From contig NZ_CANMRN010000004.1 of NCBI RefSeq assembly GCF_947500265.1, forward strand, positions 272,977-336,976: DNA of 64,000 nucleotides, given 5' to 3'. Each line of letters starts with the position of its first letter. Within the stretch, counting starts at the first letter, position 1. Shown piece by piece: positions 1 to 9,405 of this stretch. Both the position numbers and the translations under genes were made by a program. Source of the stretch: an uncultured Psychrobacter sp. GTDB taxonomy: Bacteria; Pseudomonadota; Gammaproteobacteria; Pseudomonadales; Moraxellaceae. The notes under the pieces are model-generated. The model did not search any database, was not told where the DNA came from, and worked only from the letters and a program-made list of their open reading frames with translations.

Positions 1-1
1 T

Positions 2-1108
2 GACGGTGCTGCTGGTGCCGAGTGGAAATCTTGGTGGACGATATTTTTCTGGGCATGGTGGGTTGCTTGGGCACCATTTGTAGGTCTATTTATTGCACGT
101 ATTAGCCGTGGCCGTACGTTGCGCGAGTTTGTATTTGGCGTGATGTTTATTCCTCTTGGTTTTATCTTCGCATGGTTCTCTATCTTTGGTAATTCAGCAA
201 TAGATTTGGTTGCCAATGGCGCAACAGAGCTTGGCGAAATCGCGGTCAATGATGCGGCAATGGGCATGTTTGCGCTGTTTGAGTACTTCCCTTACAGTGA
301 AGTATTGTCATTTGCTGGTGTGGTTATTGGTCTTATTTTCTTTGTGACTTCTGCTGACTCAGGCGCGTTAGTATTAGCGAACTTGAGCTCAAGAGGTATG
401 ACCAATGATACCGATGCTCCTGTTTGGTTACGTCTGTTTTGGGCAGCAGCGACTGGTCTTATTACGTTAGGACTGTTATTTGCAGGTGGTTTTGCCTCAT
501 TGCAATCTGTCTCTGTCATTGCAGGTTTGCCATTCTCTATTATTCTTGTGCTCTACATGATGTCTATGTGGAAGTCGCTAAAAGAAGAAGGCAACAAGCG
601 TAAAGCCAGTACAATCGGCACGGCAAATGTATTGGACAGCGGGAAGAGCTGGAAAGCGCGCTTGCAACGTATTGTGAGCTTCCCAGGCCATGCACAGGTT
701 GAAAAATTCTTGCATACGGTTGTGATGCCAGCGATGTCTGAGGTCGAAAAAGAATTTAAAGCAGGTGGTCTCAAAACCTCGTTAGATACCAAAAACCTTG
801 CTAGTATCGGTGAAGGTATCGATGCAGGCATGGACCAAGATAGTGGTCAGGTAGACGGTCTAAAACTGCGTGTCGGTCATGGCGATGAAGATGACTTTAT
901 TTATGAAGTTAATCTAATTAAAGCGCATCGTCCTAACTTTACATTGAGCACATCTACCAAGCACGCAGAGTACTACTACCGTGCGGAAGTGTTCTTAAGT
1001 GAAGGCTCGCAAGAGTATGACTTGGTTGGCTACTCAAAAGAGCAAGTATTGGTTGATATCTTAAATCAGTACGAGCGTCATTTGCAGTATCTGCATTTAG
1101 AGCGTTAA
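2..1108 (+). CDS. betT: BCCT-family choline/betaine/carnitine transporter, C-terminal part
   Basis: This is the 3' part (368 residues) of a betaine/choline/carnitine transporter, an inner-membrane carrier for quaternary ammonium osmolytes. The reading frame is open from the first base, so the real start lies outside the window. The first visible residues carry the family signature: a Trp-rich stretch (WWVAWAP) followed by FIARISRGRT, the end of the conserved central helices. Several further membrane segments follow to about residue 185. The rest is a long soluble tail of about 170 residues containing a VEKFLHTVVMPAM stretch. Such a tail is typical of BetT-type choline carriers, where it senses osmotic state. 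A strong terminator follows, so this is the last gene of its transcript. The family is certain; choline as substrate is inferred. Confidence 0.9.
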   Translation, partial: DGAAGAEWKSWWTIFFWAWWVAWAPFVGLFIARISRGRTLREFVFGVMFIPLGFIFAWFSIFGNSAIDLVANGATELGEIAVNDAAMGMFALFEYFPYSEVLSFAGVVIGLIFFVTSADSGALVLANLSSRGMTNDTDAPVWLRLFWAAATGLITLGLLFAGGFASLQSVSVIAGLPFSIILVLYMMSMWKSLKEEGNKRKASTIGTANVLDSGKSWKARLQRIVSFPGHAQVEKFLHTVVMPAMSEVEKEFKAGGLKTSLDTKNLASIGEGIDAGMDQDSGQVDGLKLRVGHGDEDDFIYEVNLIKAHRPNFTLSTSTKHAEYYYRAEVFLSEGSQEYDLVGYSKEQVLVDILNQYERHLQYLHLER

Positions 1109-1147
1109 TCAGACACACTTTTTAAGTGAAACTATCAGTAAAAATGT

Positions 1148-1182
1148 CCCCATAAGTTGAACGCAGCTTATGGGGTTTTTTT
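1148..1182 (+). terminator. Rho-independent terminator after betT
   Basis: A perfect 9-bp stem (CCCCATAAG / CTTATGGGG) with a 10-nt loop is followed by seven T. It lies 40 bp after the transporter stop codon. Confidence 0.9.
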
Positions 1183-1329
1183 ATGAATAACTATTTATAA
1201 ATAACTATCGTTTAAGTTGAGGGTATATCCCAAATAAGTGGCAAACAAGCACCGCAAATATAAGGTAAAATTCATTAAGATTAAATTGATCGACTGATAC
1301 GCTGCAACGTATTAGCAAAGGATACACTT

Positions 1330-1818
1330 GTGACCAAATTAAAGTACATAGCACATTACTCAGAACAGATTCAAACTCAAGCTGCTCAGCTTATAACTGA
1401 TGGTAGGTTGGGCGAGTATCTGGAAAAAAAGTACCCAACTCAGCATCAAATCCAAAGCGACAAAGCGCTCTATCAGTATATAAATGAGATAAAAATCCAA
1501 TACATGCGTAAGATTGGTCAGCTATCAAATGTCAGCTATAGCAGTAAGCTCAAGGTTTTAAAACATGCCCTAGGTATCCATACCACTCAGTCTCGTATAC
1601 AAGGCAGCAAGCTTAAATCGCACAATAGCATCACGGTAGCTAGCCTATTTAAAGACGCGCCGCCAGAGTTTTTGCGCATGATTGTCGTGCATGAGTTGGC
1701 GCACTTTAAAGAGCACGATCATAACAAAGCGTTTTATCAATTATGCTGCCATATGGAGCCTGAGTATCATCAATTTGAGCTAGATACACGCCTGTGGTTA
1801 CACTGGCGCGAGTTGTAA
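1330..1818 (+). CDS. YgjP-like M48-type metallopeptidase
   Basis: A 162-residue soluble protein with a YgjP/DUF45 zinc-peptidase domain. The active-site signature VVHELAHFKEHDH lies at about residues 116-128. The two His of HELAH and a downstream His probably bind zinc and the Glu is catalytic. The C-terminal CHMEPEYHQFE stretch is also typical of the family. The start is GTG at 1330, with AAAGGA about 8 bp upstream. No signal peptide is visible, so it is probably cytoplasmic. The gene stands alone between two gaps of more than 150 bp. Its substrate is unknown; YgjP-like proteins are poorly characterised. Confidence 0.82.
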   Translation: MTKLKYIAHYSEQIQTQAAQLITDGRLGEYLEKKYPTQHQIQSDKALYQYINEIKIQYMRKIGQLSNVSYSSKLKVLKHALGIHTTQSRIQGSKLKSHNSITVASLFKDAPPEFLRMIVVHELAHFKEHDHNKAFYQLCCHMEPEYHQFELDTRLWLHWREL

Positions 1819-1971
1819 CCCTAATATAGTCAACAACCTTAACAAGGTTCATAATAATGTTAATAACAGCCACATAAATATCGTGTTCTTCTCTGTAGCA
1901 ATCATCTGAGCCGCTAGAATTACGTTATAATCCTAACCACACACGATATAGTCAATAAAAGGTTGTAAACA

Positions 1972-2394
1972 ATGATTAATACCAAAATATATAAAGCTAT
2001 TTACACCTTAGCTGAAGAGTTGTTGGAAGCGGATCGCAGAGGCAATCAAGAAAAATTTGATTCGTTATATGCTGAACTAAACGCCATTTGTACCGATAAT
2101 GAAGGCACTGACAAAGACCACCCAGAACAATGGGAAACGCTTGCTGATTTCACAGAAGATTTGGACGCAGCACTAGTGATTTATGACAAAGCATTGGCCA
2201 AGGCTACTGCCATTAACTCAAAAGACCATATGTCATCGATTGCTTTTTCTATGGCGGTGCTACAGCTTGAGACAGGTGAAAAAGAAGCCGCTATCCAAAG
2301 CCTACAAAATGCCAAAGTCACAGCCAATAAAATAGAAGATAAAGAGTTCAAGGTTGAGATTGATGAGATGCTTACGAAGCTATTGGCAGAGTAG
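1972..2394 (+). CDS. Small TPR-like soluble protein
   Basis: A 140-residue acidic, all-helical protein with TPR-like helix pairs. The clearest stretch is at about residues 60-110 (ALVIYDKALAKA ... AVLQLETGEKEAAIQSLQ). There is no signal peptide or membrane segment. AAAGG lies about 10 bp before the ATG. TPR folds usually mediate protein-protein contacts, but nothing in the sequence or the neighbours points to a partner. Function unknown. Confidence 0.7.
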   Translation: MINTKIYKAIYTLAEELLEADRRGNQEKFDSLYAELNAICTDNEGTDKDHPEQWETLADFTEDLDAALVIYDKALAKATAINSKDHMSSIAFSMAVLQLETGEKEAAIQSLQNAKVTANKIEDKEFKVEIDEMLTKLLAE

Positions 2395-2525
2395 TTTTGA
2401 TTATAGTCAATCCTCTATAAACTGGGTACGGTGTCAGTCTTGCCTAGCCTACTACTTGTAGTGCTTTCACTCGGCTTCCTTGTATTCAAGTTATATTGAA
2501 CCGATTATAAATAGGGTAATCAGTT

Positions 2526-3680
2526 ATGCAAGACATACCTGTAGTAATCGTTGGTGGTGGGTTAAGTGGATTATATTCCGCCTTTTTATTAGAGCAAAAG
2601 GGTATAGCTTATAGACTCCTAGAGGCGCGTGTTACCTTGGGTGGTCGCATTACAGTTGCTAAATATTCAGATGCACACACTGTTAATAACAGTACTGATA
2701 TCGATCAAGCAGAATCAAGCGCCGCGTTCGACTTGGGACCATCTTGGTTTTGGCCTGATTATCAAACGCAGTTAAGTACGCTTATTGAATCGTTAGATTT
2801 ATCACGTTTTGCGCAGTTCAAAGAAGGCGATATGATGGTTGAGCGCGCTGCCAATCAGCCACCTGTGCGTATGCAAGGTTATAAAAGCGCACCACCTTCT
2901 ATGCGGCTAGTCGGTGGTATGGCCGCGTTGACTGATACGCTATATGCTCGCCTAGATGCTAGTTGCATCTTGACCAGTCAAACGGTAAAGCAATTAAGTA
3001 AGACATCTCAATATATTGAAGTACAGAGCGAAGATACTTCTGGACATGTGACCGGACATATGACGACGTTCCGAGCGCAGCATGTGCTACTGGCGTTACC
3101 GCCTCGATTGGTAGAAGGTCGGATAGTATTTCAGCCAGCGCTACCGCAAGACTTAAGTGGACAGTGGCGCGAGACAGCTACTTGGATGGCGCCCCATGCC
3201 AAATACGTCGCTGTTTATGAATCACCATTTTGGCGAGATGCTGGTCTCTCGGGTGCTGCGCGCAGTGCGATAGGGCCGCTTACTGAGATACATGATGCCT
3301 CGACATTAGAGAACGATGGGGCATTGTTTGGTTTCTTTGGCGTTCCTGCTCAAGTACGTCAGAGCGTTTCTGATACGGTGCTAAAAGAACATTGCCGTGC
3401 CCAGTTAGTGCGACTATTTGGTGATCAGGCAAGTACTCCAAAAGCTGAATATCTCAAAGACTGGGCACAGGATCCATTAACAGCGATGCCTGCTGATGCC
3501 AGCGGCAACGGTCAGCATGCAGTAGCTCCGCCATCCAAACCAAAGACAGGCGTGTGGCAAGACTGTCTAACAGGTTGTGGTAGTGAGTGGTCAGCGCAGT
3601 TCCCTGGATATGTCGCTGGAGCAATTGATGCAGCAACCGTCGCTGTAAGAAGCTTACCTGCTGACATTTTATGCCAGTAG
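2526..3680 (+). CDS. FAD-dependent amine oxidase-like oxidoreductase
   Basis: A 384-residue flavoprotein. The N-terminus holds the dinucleotide fold VVIVGGGLSGL (residues 6-16), an acidic residue at the end of the second strand (LLEAR), and the LGGRI motif typical of flavin amine oxidases and protoporphyrinogen-oxidase-like enzymes. A DLGPSWFWP stretch near residue 75 resembles the amine oxidase substrate domain. The C-terminus keeps the FAD-contact region (QFPGYVAGAIDAA), though the usual GE(H/S/T) signature just before it is degenerate. No export signal is visible, so it is probably cytoplasmic. It is followed 77 bp later by an EamA transporter gene, possibly co-transcribed. The substrate cannot be read from the sequence. 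Confidence 0.8.
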   Translation: MQDIPVVIVGGGLSGLYSAFLLEQKGIAYRLLEARVTLGGRITVAKYSDAHTVNNSTDIDQAESSAAFDLGPSWFWPDYQTQLSTLIESLDLSRFAQFKEGDMMVERAANQPPVRMQGYKSAPPSMRLVGGMAALTDTLYARLDASCILTSQTVKQLSKTSQYIEVQSEDTSGHVTGHMTTFRAQHVLLALPPRLVEGRIVFQPALPQDLSGQWRETATWMAPHAKYVAVYESPFWRDAGLSGAARSAIGPLTEIHDASTLENDGALFGFFGVPAQVRQSVSDTVLKEHCRAQLVRLFGDQASTPKAEYLKDWAQDPLTAMPADASGNGQHAVAPPSKPKTGVWQDCLTGCGSEWSAQFPGYVAGAIDAATVAVRSLPADILCQ

Positions 3681-3757
3681 CTATGAGGGTGCTGTTGTAA
3701 GCTATACAAAAGCCATCCAACATGACTAAGAAAATTCGTCATCCAATAGGATAGTCG

Positions 3758-4696
3758 ATGAATGACTCGCTCAAACAAACCAGTACTCAAAAGACCACTT
3801 GGCTGGTGCCTTTTGTTTGTCTACTGGCAGGCGGCGCACTCACTGGTATCTCGACCAATGTGGCAAAGTACGCTATCGATGTCGGTCTGACCCCATTAGG
3901 ATTTTTGTTTTGGTCGATTACTGGTGCTGCTGTTATTTTATTACTAGTAGCGCTCATCAAAAAAGAACTCCCTCCTCTTAATGCGCGCAGCTTAGAGTAT
4001 TACTTTGTCGCGGCGCTTGTCAGTGTTGCGGCCGCCAACTTGCTATTATTTTCTGCTATTCCTCATGTGGGCGCAGGTTTCGTCGCCTTAATCCTTTCAT
4101 TGCCGCCACTGCTAACTTATCTTGGTGCGCTGTTACTACGTATAGAGCAATTTTATATTGTCCGTGCGCTTGGGGTCATCGCGGCACTCATCGGGGCAGG
4201 AGCATTAGTCGTACATCAATTCACGGCGCCAGATTCTAGTGTGTTTTGGATTTTAATCGCGCTTTGTGGTCCAGTGCTACTCGCTATTGGCAATATATAT
4301 CGGACGTTACGCTGGCCTGATAATGCGTCTTCTGGTGCACTCGCTCCAGGTATGTTGCTTGCGGCAGCGATGCTGCTAGGTTTATTCGGTATGATCTCAG
4401 ACTTCTCTATTGCTGTACCTTTAGAGAATTGGTTGCCGCTAAGCATGATAGCTACACATGCAGGCGTATTTGCTGGACAGTTTTTACTGTTATTCCTATT
4501 GCAAAAGACAGGTGGTCCTGTGTTACTGAGTTTGTTAGGTGCGGTAGGGGCCATTGTCGGCGTACCCGTTGCTATTTTTTTGCAAGGGGAAAGTCCTCCA
4601 GAAGGTTTATTTTTAGGCGCTACTTTAATTGCGATTGGCGTGGCATTAGTCACATGGGGCGGTGTAAAAATAGCAAAAGTAAAAGAAGAGGTTTAA
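3758..4696 (+). CDS. EamA/DMT-family membrane transporter
   Basis: A 312-residue inner-membrane protein with about ten hydrophobic segments in two homologous halves, the layout of the drug/metabolite transporter (EamA) family. Features include the glycine-rich first helix (CLLAGGALTGIS), a central hinge near residue 155, and a C-terminal half ending in GVALVTWGGVKIAK. Members export amino acids, nucleosides or small metabolites; the substrate here is unknown. The gene lies 77 bp after the flavin oxidoreductase on the same strand. Confidence 0.85.
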   Translation: MNDSLKQTSTQKTTWLVPFVCLLAGGALTGISTNVAKYAIDVGLTPLGFLFWSITGAAVILLLVALIKKELPPLNARSLEYYFVAALVSVAAANLLLFSAIPHVGAGFVALILSLPPLLTYLGALLLRIEQFYIVRALGVIAALIGAGALVVHQFTAPDSSVFWILIALCGPVLLAIGNIYRTLRWPDNASSGALAPGMLLAAAMLLGLFGMISDFSIAVPLENWLPLSMIATHAGVFAGQFLLLFLLQKTGGPVLLSLLGAVGAIVGVPVAIFLQGESPPEGLFLGATLIAIGVALVTWGGVKIAKVKEEV

Positions 4697-4890
4697 TAAG
4701 TGTGTATAGGCGACAGCATTAAACTATAGAGTTATTAAAACCGTTACTGCCTAATGGGTGCTTCTTATCTCGCTCTGGTTATCAGTATCTAGCTTATCAA
4801 TAGCTACTATGACTCAATAATTGGTTACGATTAACTTAAATCACTTTTTGTGGATACGACAAAAAAGGAGTATAAGTATCGTGGTTATCG

Positions 4891-6669
4891 TTGTCATGGA
4901 CTCAGGCTATGAATGCAGCCACGCGTTATCGATTATTAAATAATTTTACGATTCTCATTAGTGTCATCGGGGTAGCGATTGCCTTGTTAGATAGTGGTTT
5001 TACACTACCGACGTGGCTCCAACAAGTATTCCATATTTTCTATTTGGTCATTATCTTTCTTAGTTTTATGGTGACCGCTGGTCGTTACATCTATACCAAA
5101 AAACCATTAACGCTTAATAAAGTCGCCGTCTTTGACGCACTGACTAGCATTGCCATTATAATTTTATTGACCGCACATTTTACGGACTTAGTACGTTCGG
5201 GCCTATCTGCTGCCGTGGATGGCTTTGTCGCGATAAAGATAGCGGTGTTTGTCACCTTCGTCCGCGAACTCTCCGATCACAATTTCAATCTCAATCGTAC
5301 CTTTCTACATCCTGCCCAGTTTTTTATTCTAAGCTTTTTAGTCGTGGTGCTGGTTGGTGCCTTGCTATTGATGATGCCCAATGCGACGACGCAGCCACTG
5401 TCTTTTGTTGATGCGCTTTTTACTGCGACCAGTGCGGTTTGTGTGACGGGGCTTATCGTAGTGGATACTGCCACCTATTTTACGACTTTTGGCCAAGTTA
5501 TTATTATGGGGCTGATACAAATTGGCGGTTTGGGTATTTTGACCTTTGTGACCTATTTCAGTTATTTTTTTAAGGGCGGTGTCAGCTATGAGACACAAGC
5601 CAGCATCAGCGAGATGTCTTACATGCGCGGTATGGGTGATGTGGTGTCGACACTCAAGTCTATCTTATACGTCACATTTGCTGTCGAGGCGGTGGCGGCT
5701 GCGCTGATTTATATCAGTATTTATGACATACCCAATATGGATTGGTCTGAGCAGCTATTTTTTTCGGTCTTTCATGCGATTTCTGCTTTTTGTAATGCTG
5801 GGTTCTCTACCTTTAGTGCTGGCTTGTACGATGATTCGCTACGTTTTAATTATTCGCTACAGCTGATTCTGGCGATGACATTTATCTTCGGTGGTATGGG
5901 TTTCACCATCGTGGTCAATGTGCTTAGATATTTACGTTATCGTGCTCAGCGGCTGATAAATCGCCATGACCAACGCTATATTCATCAGCCTTGGTTACTT
6001 AATATCAATAGCCGTATTACTTTGATTACCACAGGCGCATTATTGCTAGTCGGTCTGATTGGGGTGATGATATTTGAATACAATAATGTGCTCGCTGACC
6101 ATACCAGTTTCCTTGGCAAGCTGGTAACAGGGTTTTTTACGGCGGCTACCCCGCGTACGGCAGGTTTTAATGTGATTGATATGGGTGAGCTGACGTTTCC
6201 AACAGTGATGCTGACGATATTTCTGATGTGGATTGGGGCGTCACCCAACTCGACAGGTGGTGGTATCAAGACCAGTACCTTTGCGATTGCGTTATTGAAT
6301 ACATTGAGCCTAGCTCGTGGACAGACCAAGATAGAGGTGTTTAAACGGGAGATTGCTGAGATTTCTGTACGCCGCGCGTTTTCTATTATGTGGCTGTCGC
6401 TACTGGTCATTGGTACGGGTGTGACACTCATCAGCTATGATCAGCCAGAGCTTGATTTGATCAAAGTGGTATTTGAGTGCTTCTCAGCTTATAGCACGGT
6501 GGGCCTAAGTTTAAACTTGACGGCAGACTTATCAGATTTCAGTAAAATCGTGGTTTCGGTCATTATGTTCGTTGGCCGCGTTAGTATGCTAACAATCTTT
6601 ATTGCACTGCTTAAAAATATGCGTCAACGTAATTATCGCTATCCTACTGAAGAGATTACGATTAACTAA
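4891..6669 (+). CDS. ktrB: KtrB/TrkH-type potassium channel subunit
   Basis: The translocating subunit of a Ktr/Trk potassium uptake system in the inner membrane. All four pore-loop repeats are visible, with the glycine of each filter: TSAVCVTGLIVVD (about residue 180), AISAFCNAGFS (about 300), TAATPRTAGFNV (about 420) and FSAYSTVGLSLN (about 535). At up to 592 residues it is longer than typical KtrB because of about 120 extra N-terminal residues with several membrane segments. The start is uncertain. TTG 4891 gives the longest frame and ATG 4909 is an alternative. The best ribosome-binding site (AAGGAG, 4865-4870) is ideally spaced only for an out-of-frame GTG at 4881. The partner ktrA follows 88 bp downstream. 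Confidence 0.92.
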   Translation: MSWTQAMNAATRYRLLNNFTILISVIGVAIALLDSGFTLPTWLQQVFHIFYLVIIFLSFMVTAGRYIYTKKPLTLNKVAVFDALTSIAIIILLTAHFTDLVRSGLSAAVDGFVAIKIAVFVTFVRELSDHNFNLNRTFLHPAQFFILSFLVVVLVGALLLMMPNATTQPLSFVDALFTATSAVCVTGLIVVDTATYFTTFGQVIIMGLIQIGGLGILTFVTYFSYFFKGGVSYETQASISEMSYMRGMGDVVSTLKSILYVTFAVEAVAAALIYISIYDIPNMDWSEQLFFSVFHAISAFCNAGFSTFSAGLYDDSLRFNYSLQLILAMTFIFGGMGFTIVVNVLRYLRYRAQRLINRHDQRYIHQPWLLNINSRITLITTGALLLVGLIGVMIFEYNNVLADHTSFLGKLVTGFFTAATPRTAGFNVIDMGELTFPTVMLTIFLMWIGASPNSTGGGIKTSTFAIALLNTLSLARGQTKIEVFKREIAEISVRRAFSIMWLSLLVIGTGVTLISYDQPELDLIKVVFECFSAYSTVGLSLNLTADLSDFSKIVVSVIMFVGRVSMLTIFIALLKNMRQRNYRYPTEEITIN

Positions 6670-6757
6670 TTCGTCGCAAACAGTTAAATAAACCGTCGTA
6701 AACACACTATGTCGTTCTTAATAAATAGCAAAAAATACTAAAAAGGTTGTTTAAGTT

Positions 6758-7459
6758 ATGAAGTACATCATCGTAGGGCTAGGGAATTTTGGTGCATCGT
6801 TAGGGTCGGCATTGACCAGCCAAGGTCATGAAGTGATTGCTATTGATAGTAGTATGCAACGGGTTGAAGCGTATAAAGAAGTTATTTCTCATACGCTGTG
6901 TATGGATGCCACGGACGAGTATACAGTTAGCGGACTACCAATCGTTGATACTGATATCGTCATCGTGGCGATTGGTGAAGATCAAGGGGCCAATGTTATG
7001 GCAACAGCGCTATTTAAGACGTTAAAAGCCAAGCGTTTGATCAGCCGTAGTATCAATCCGCTACATGAAAAAGTCCTCCAAGCCATCGGCGTGGATGATT
7101 TGATTCACCCTGAAAAAGAAGCGGCCAATCGCTGGGCCAAGCGTCTGTCACTACGCTATTTTGTCGATTCGTTTGAATTGAGCGATAACTTCAGCATGGT
7201 AGAGATTAAGATTCCAAATGTGCTGATTGGTAAGACTGTCGACGACTTACAGTTAGAGCAAAAGTTTAATATCCGATTGCTTAGTACGTTGCGCTATGAG
7301 TATTATGAAGACAGTTTTGGTCGTACGCAGAGCAAGCCTAGCATTCAAGGTTTGGCGACGCCTGAGCAAGTATTGCAAGAGCGCGATGTACTGGTGATCT
7401 ATGGTGCCAACAAACATATCAATCAGTTCTTACGTAGTGTGGGTGTGAAAATCAAATAG
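6758..7459 (+). CDS. ktrA: KtrA/TrkA-type potassium uptake regulatory subunit
   Basis: A 233-residue cytoplasmic RCK protein that gates the KtrB pore. The N-terminal Rossmann fold has the nucleotide-binding motif VGLGNFGASLG (residues 6-16) and an acidic residue at the end of strand 2 (VIAID). The C-terminal half is a TrkA-C domain (about 140-230). Ktr RCK subunits bind ATP/ADP and NAD(H). It forms a pair with the KtrB-like gene upstream, and AAAAAGG precedes the ATG. Confidence 0.93.
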   Translation: MKYIIVGLGNFGASLGSALTSQGHEVIAIDSSMQRVEAYKEVISHTLCMDATDEYTVSGLPIVDTDIVIVAIGEDQGANVMATALFKTLKAKRLISRSINPLHEKVLQAIGVDDLIHPEKEAANRWAKRLSLRYFVDSFELSDNFSMVEIKIPNVLIGKTVDDLQLEQKFNIRLLSTLRYEYYEDSFGRTQSKPSIQGLATPEQVLQERDVLVIYGANKHINQFLRSVGVKIK

Positions 7460-7497
7460 TAGCTTGCCATCGCAGTGATACCAGAAGGTATAGGGAA

Positions 7498-8046
7498 ATG
7501 ATTATGAATAAGCGAAGTATATCTGTCCTACTGATCGCTATAATGGCACTACTGTCAGGTTGTGATCAGTCCGCGCAAGACCCGAACGTTCTTCTGTCCG
7601 AGCATCAAAAAGACCCGATTAAAGAGTTGGCGATTACCTCAGACGTGGATCACAGTCAGTTTGGTTACAAGCAAACCTTTTATGTGCCGATTTATTCTGA
7701 TATCTATACCGATAGAGACGCTCGCAAGGTGCTGCTATCGGCGACGCTGAGTGTACGTAACACCACGCTCAAAAAGTCATTGTATATCAATAAAATTGAT
7801 TATTATGATACGGATGGGGCATTGGTCAAATCATATCTAGATAAGCCTATCGAGCTACCAGCGATGGCCACGCTCAACTATATCGTCGAAAAAGAAGAGG
7901 ACAAAGGTGGTTCTGGCGCTAATTTTATCATCGAAGTCGAAGGTATGGATGAAACCGTCAAACCAGTGATAGAAGCGGTCATGATCGGTAATTTTAGCAA
8001 TAAAGGATTTGCCTTTAGTACAGAAGGCACGCCCGTGATACATTGA
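7498..8046 (+). CDS. DUF3124 lipoprotein
   Basis: A 182-residue predicted lipoprotein. The signal peptide ends in a lipobox (ALLSGC, lipidated Cys at residue 22). The mature part matches DUF3124: YVPIYSDIYTD near residue 65, a beta-rich core with a conserved TLSVRN strand, and a C-terminal VIGNFSNKGFAF-like end. It begins 38 bp after ktrA and may share its transcript. Both ATG 7498 and ATG 7504 are possible; AGAAGG upstream favours 7498. Function unknown. Confidence 0.78.
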   Translation: MIMNKRSISVLLIAIMALLSGCDQSAQDPNVLLSEHQKDPIKELAITSDVDHSQFGYKQTFYVPIYSDIYTDRDARKVLLSATLSVRNTTLKKSLYINKIDYYDTDGALVKSYLDKPIELPAMATLNYIVEKEEDKGGSGANFIIEVEGMDETVKPVIEAVMIGNFSNKGFAFSTEGTPVIH

Positions 8047-8188
8047 GATATGTATAGTCGGTACGTAATTTAGAGCATTAAAAGAGCCCTGTAGCATAGG
8101 CGGAAGTAGTTTCTACTTTGCTATCTAGCGATGATCGTGCAAATGTATTAAACAAATCAACATGGATAGTTCAATTCAAGGAAGAGTT

Positions 8189-8608
8189 ATGTCTGCAACC
8201 AAAGAAGAAATCAGCGCCTTTATGGCATTGGAGTTTCCCCAAACCAAATGCGTCGTCGAGGCGGTCAACGAAAATGGTGCGACCTTATCGCATGAGATCG
8301 GTGTAAATGAGCTTCGTCCCGGTGGCACCGTTTCAGGACCTGTCATGATGGCTGTCGCTGATGTAGCCATTTATGTGGCGATACTCGGAAGAATTGGTAT
8401 TGTCCCGTTAACGGTGACGACGAGTTTGACCATCAATTTCTTGCGTAAGCCATCAGCAAGTGCTCGTATTATCGCTGAATGTACCTTGATGAAAGTAGGA
8501 CGCACGTTGATAGTAGGCGAGGTATCTCTGTATTCAGAAGGCTCTGATGACATTGTGGCTCACGTAGTTGGCACGTATTCGGTGCCGCCTAAGCGTATTG
8601 AAGGCTAG
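8189..8608 (+). CDS. PaaI-type hotdog-fold thioesterase
   Basis: A 139-residue hotdog-fold protein of the PaaI/4HBT family, likely hydrolysing aryl- or acyl-CoA thioesters in the cytoplasm. The central stretch LRPGGTVSGPVMMAVADVAIY is the long helix and active-site region, with the acidic residue (D in AVADVA) that is usually catalytic. An INFLRKP strand follows. I start the gene at ATG 8189, because AAGGAAG lies six bases upstream; an in-frame ATG at 8162 lacks such a site. The gene converges on the cytochrome gene downstream. The substrate is unknown. Confidence 0.83.
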   Translation: MSATKEEISAFMALEFPQTKCVVEAVNENGATLSHEIGVNELRPGGTVSGPVMMAVADVAIYVAILGRIGIVPLTVTTSLTINFLRKPSASARIIAECTLMKVGRTLIVGEVSLYSEGSDDIVAHVVGTYSVPPKRIEG

Positions 8609-8629
8609 CTATTTTGTCGTGTATTTGAC

Positions 8630-9346
8630 TTACTCACTAGGATCTGATCCTAGTGGGAAGTCATGGCGTAGCTGTGCGACATTGGCAGGAGTCACTATAT
8701 CTGTGAAGCTATTTAGATCGCTATGCACGTATTGTGTGACGGCTGCTATTTGTTCATCACTCATCATGCGGTGGAACGATGGCATACCGCGCAGGCCATT
8801 GATAACGACACTAATAATATAATACTTCGATTGCATCTTGCTGTTGTTGGCCAGTGGTGGATAGTAGCCTGCTCCTTGCGCGCCTTCACCTTTTTGCATA
8901 TGACAACCAGCACAAGAGTCATCGTAGAGCTTTTTGCCATGAGTGGTAAAGAACCCCGTTTTGCCTTGTATGCTGCCTTCAAATTTAGTGAGCCACTGCT
9001 GCATGCTGCCATCATCGCTCATGTTTGGTATTGAGCGTACACCGACGATATTGGTAGCGGGTTCAGTCAACTCTTTTTTGGCCATATATACGCCGCCCCA
9101 TGCGCCCTGATTGCGACTGGCCTGATTGTCAAAATTTTTGTCGAATATCATTGGTGCTGTCTGCGGGTTGGCTATAGTGGCTACGTTTTCTGCTTTATAC
9201 TGACTACAGCCTGACAACGTTATTAACGCTATCGACCCACCAACCATGAGCGTCATTATTGATTTGCCCGAGCTGAGCGGGCTAGATAATTTGATTGGGT
9301 TTGATGTCACCACGTTCATGATTGTTCCTAATGTGCCTAGTCTCAT
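8630..9346 (-). CDS. Monoheme c-type cytochrome lipoprotein
   Basis: A 238-residue exported cytochrome c. The N-terminal hydrophobic segment ends in a lipobox (LITLSGC), so it is probably tethered to a membrane. One heme site CAGCH lies in the C-terminal half, followed by a YPPLANN stretch and GLRGMPSFH, whose Met is the likely distal ligand. I chose ATG 9346, because AAGG lies eight bases upstream; longer GTG and ATG starts exist. It is the last gene of a minus-strand operon with the FAD amine oxidase (59 bp gap). It probably accepts electrons from that enzyme; this role is inferred from context. Confidence 0.85.
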   Translation of the reverse strand: MRLGTLGTIMNVVTSNPIKLSSPLSSGKSIMTLMVGGSIALITLSGCSQYKAENVATIANPQTAPMIFDKNFDNQASRNQGAWGGVYMAKKELTEPATNIVGVRSIPNMSDDGSMQQWLTKFEGSIQGKTGFFTTHGKKLYDDSCAGCHMQKGEGAQGAGYYPPLANNSKMQSKYYIISVVINGLRGMPSFHRMMSDEQIAAVTQYVHSDLNSFTDIVTPANVAQLRHDFPLGSDPSE

Positions 9347-9405
9347 TGTTATCATCCTTGCTTCAACGATAGACGTGTTATACAGAAGCTTATTAAAAAA
9401 CACTG

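Noticed and set aside
4216..4653. Minus-strand open frame inside the EamA transporter gene
   Set aside because: Shadow of a strongly coding plus-strand gene, with no family resemblance.
8162..8188. Longer start for the PaaI-type thioesterase
   Set aside because: No ribosome-binding site before ATG 8162, whereas AAGGAAG stands at the right distance from ATG 8189.
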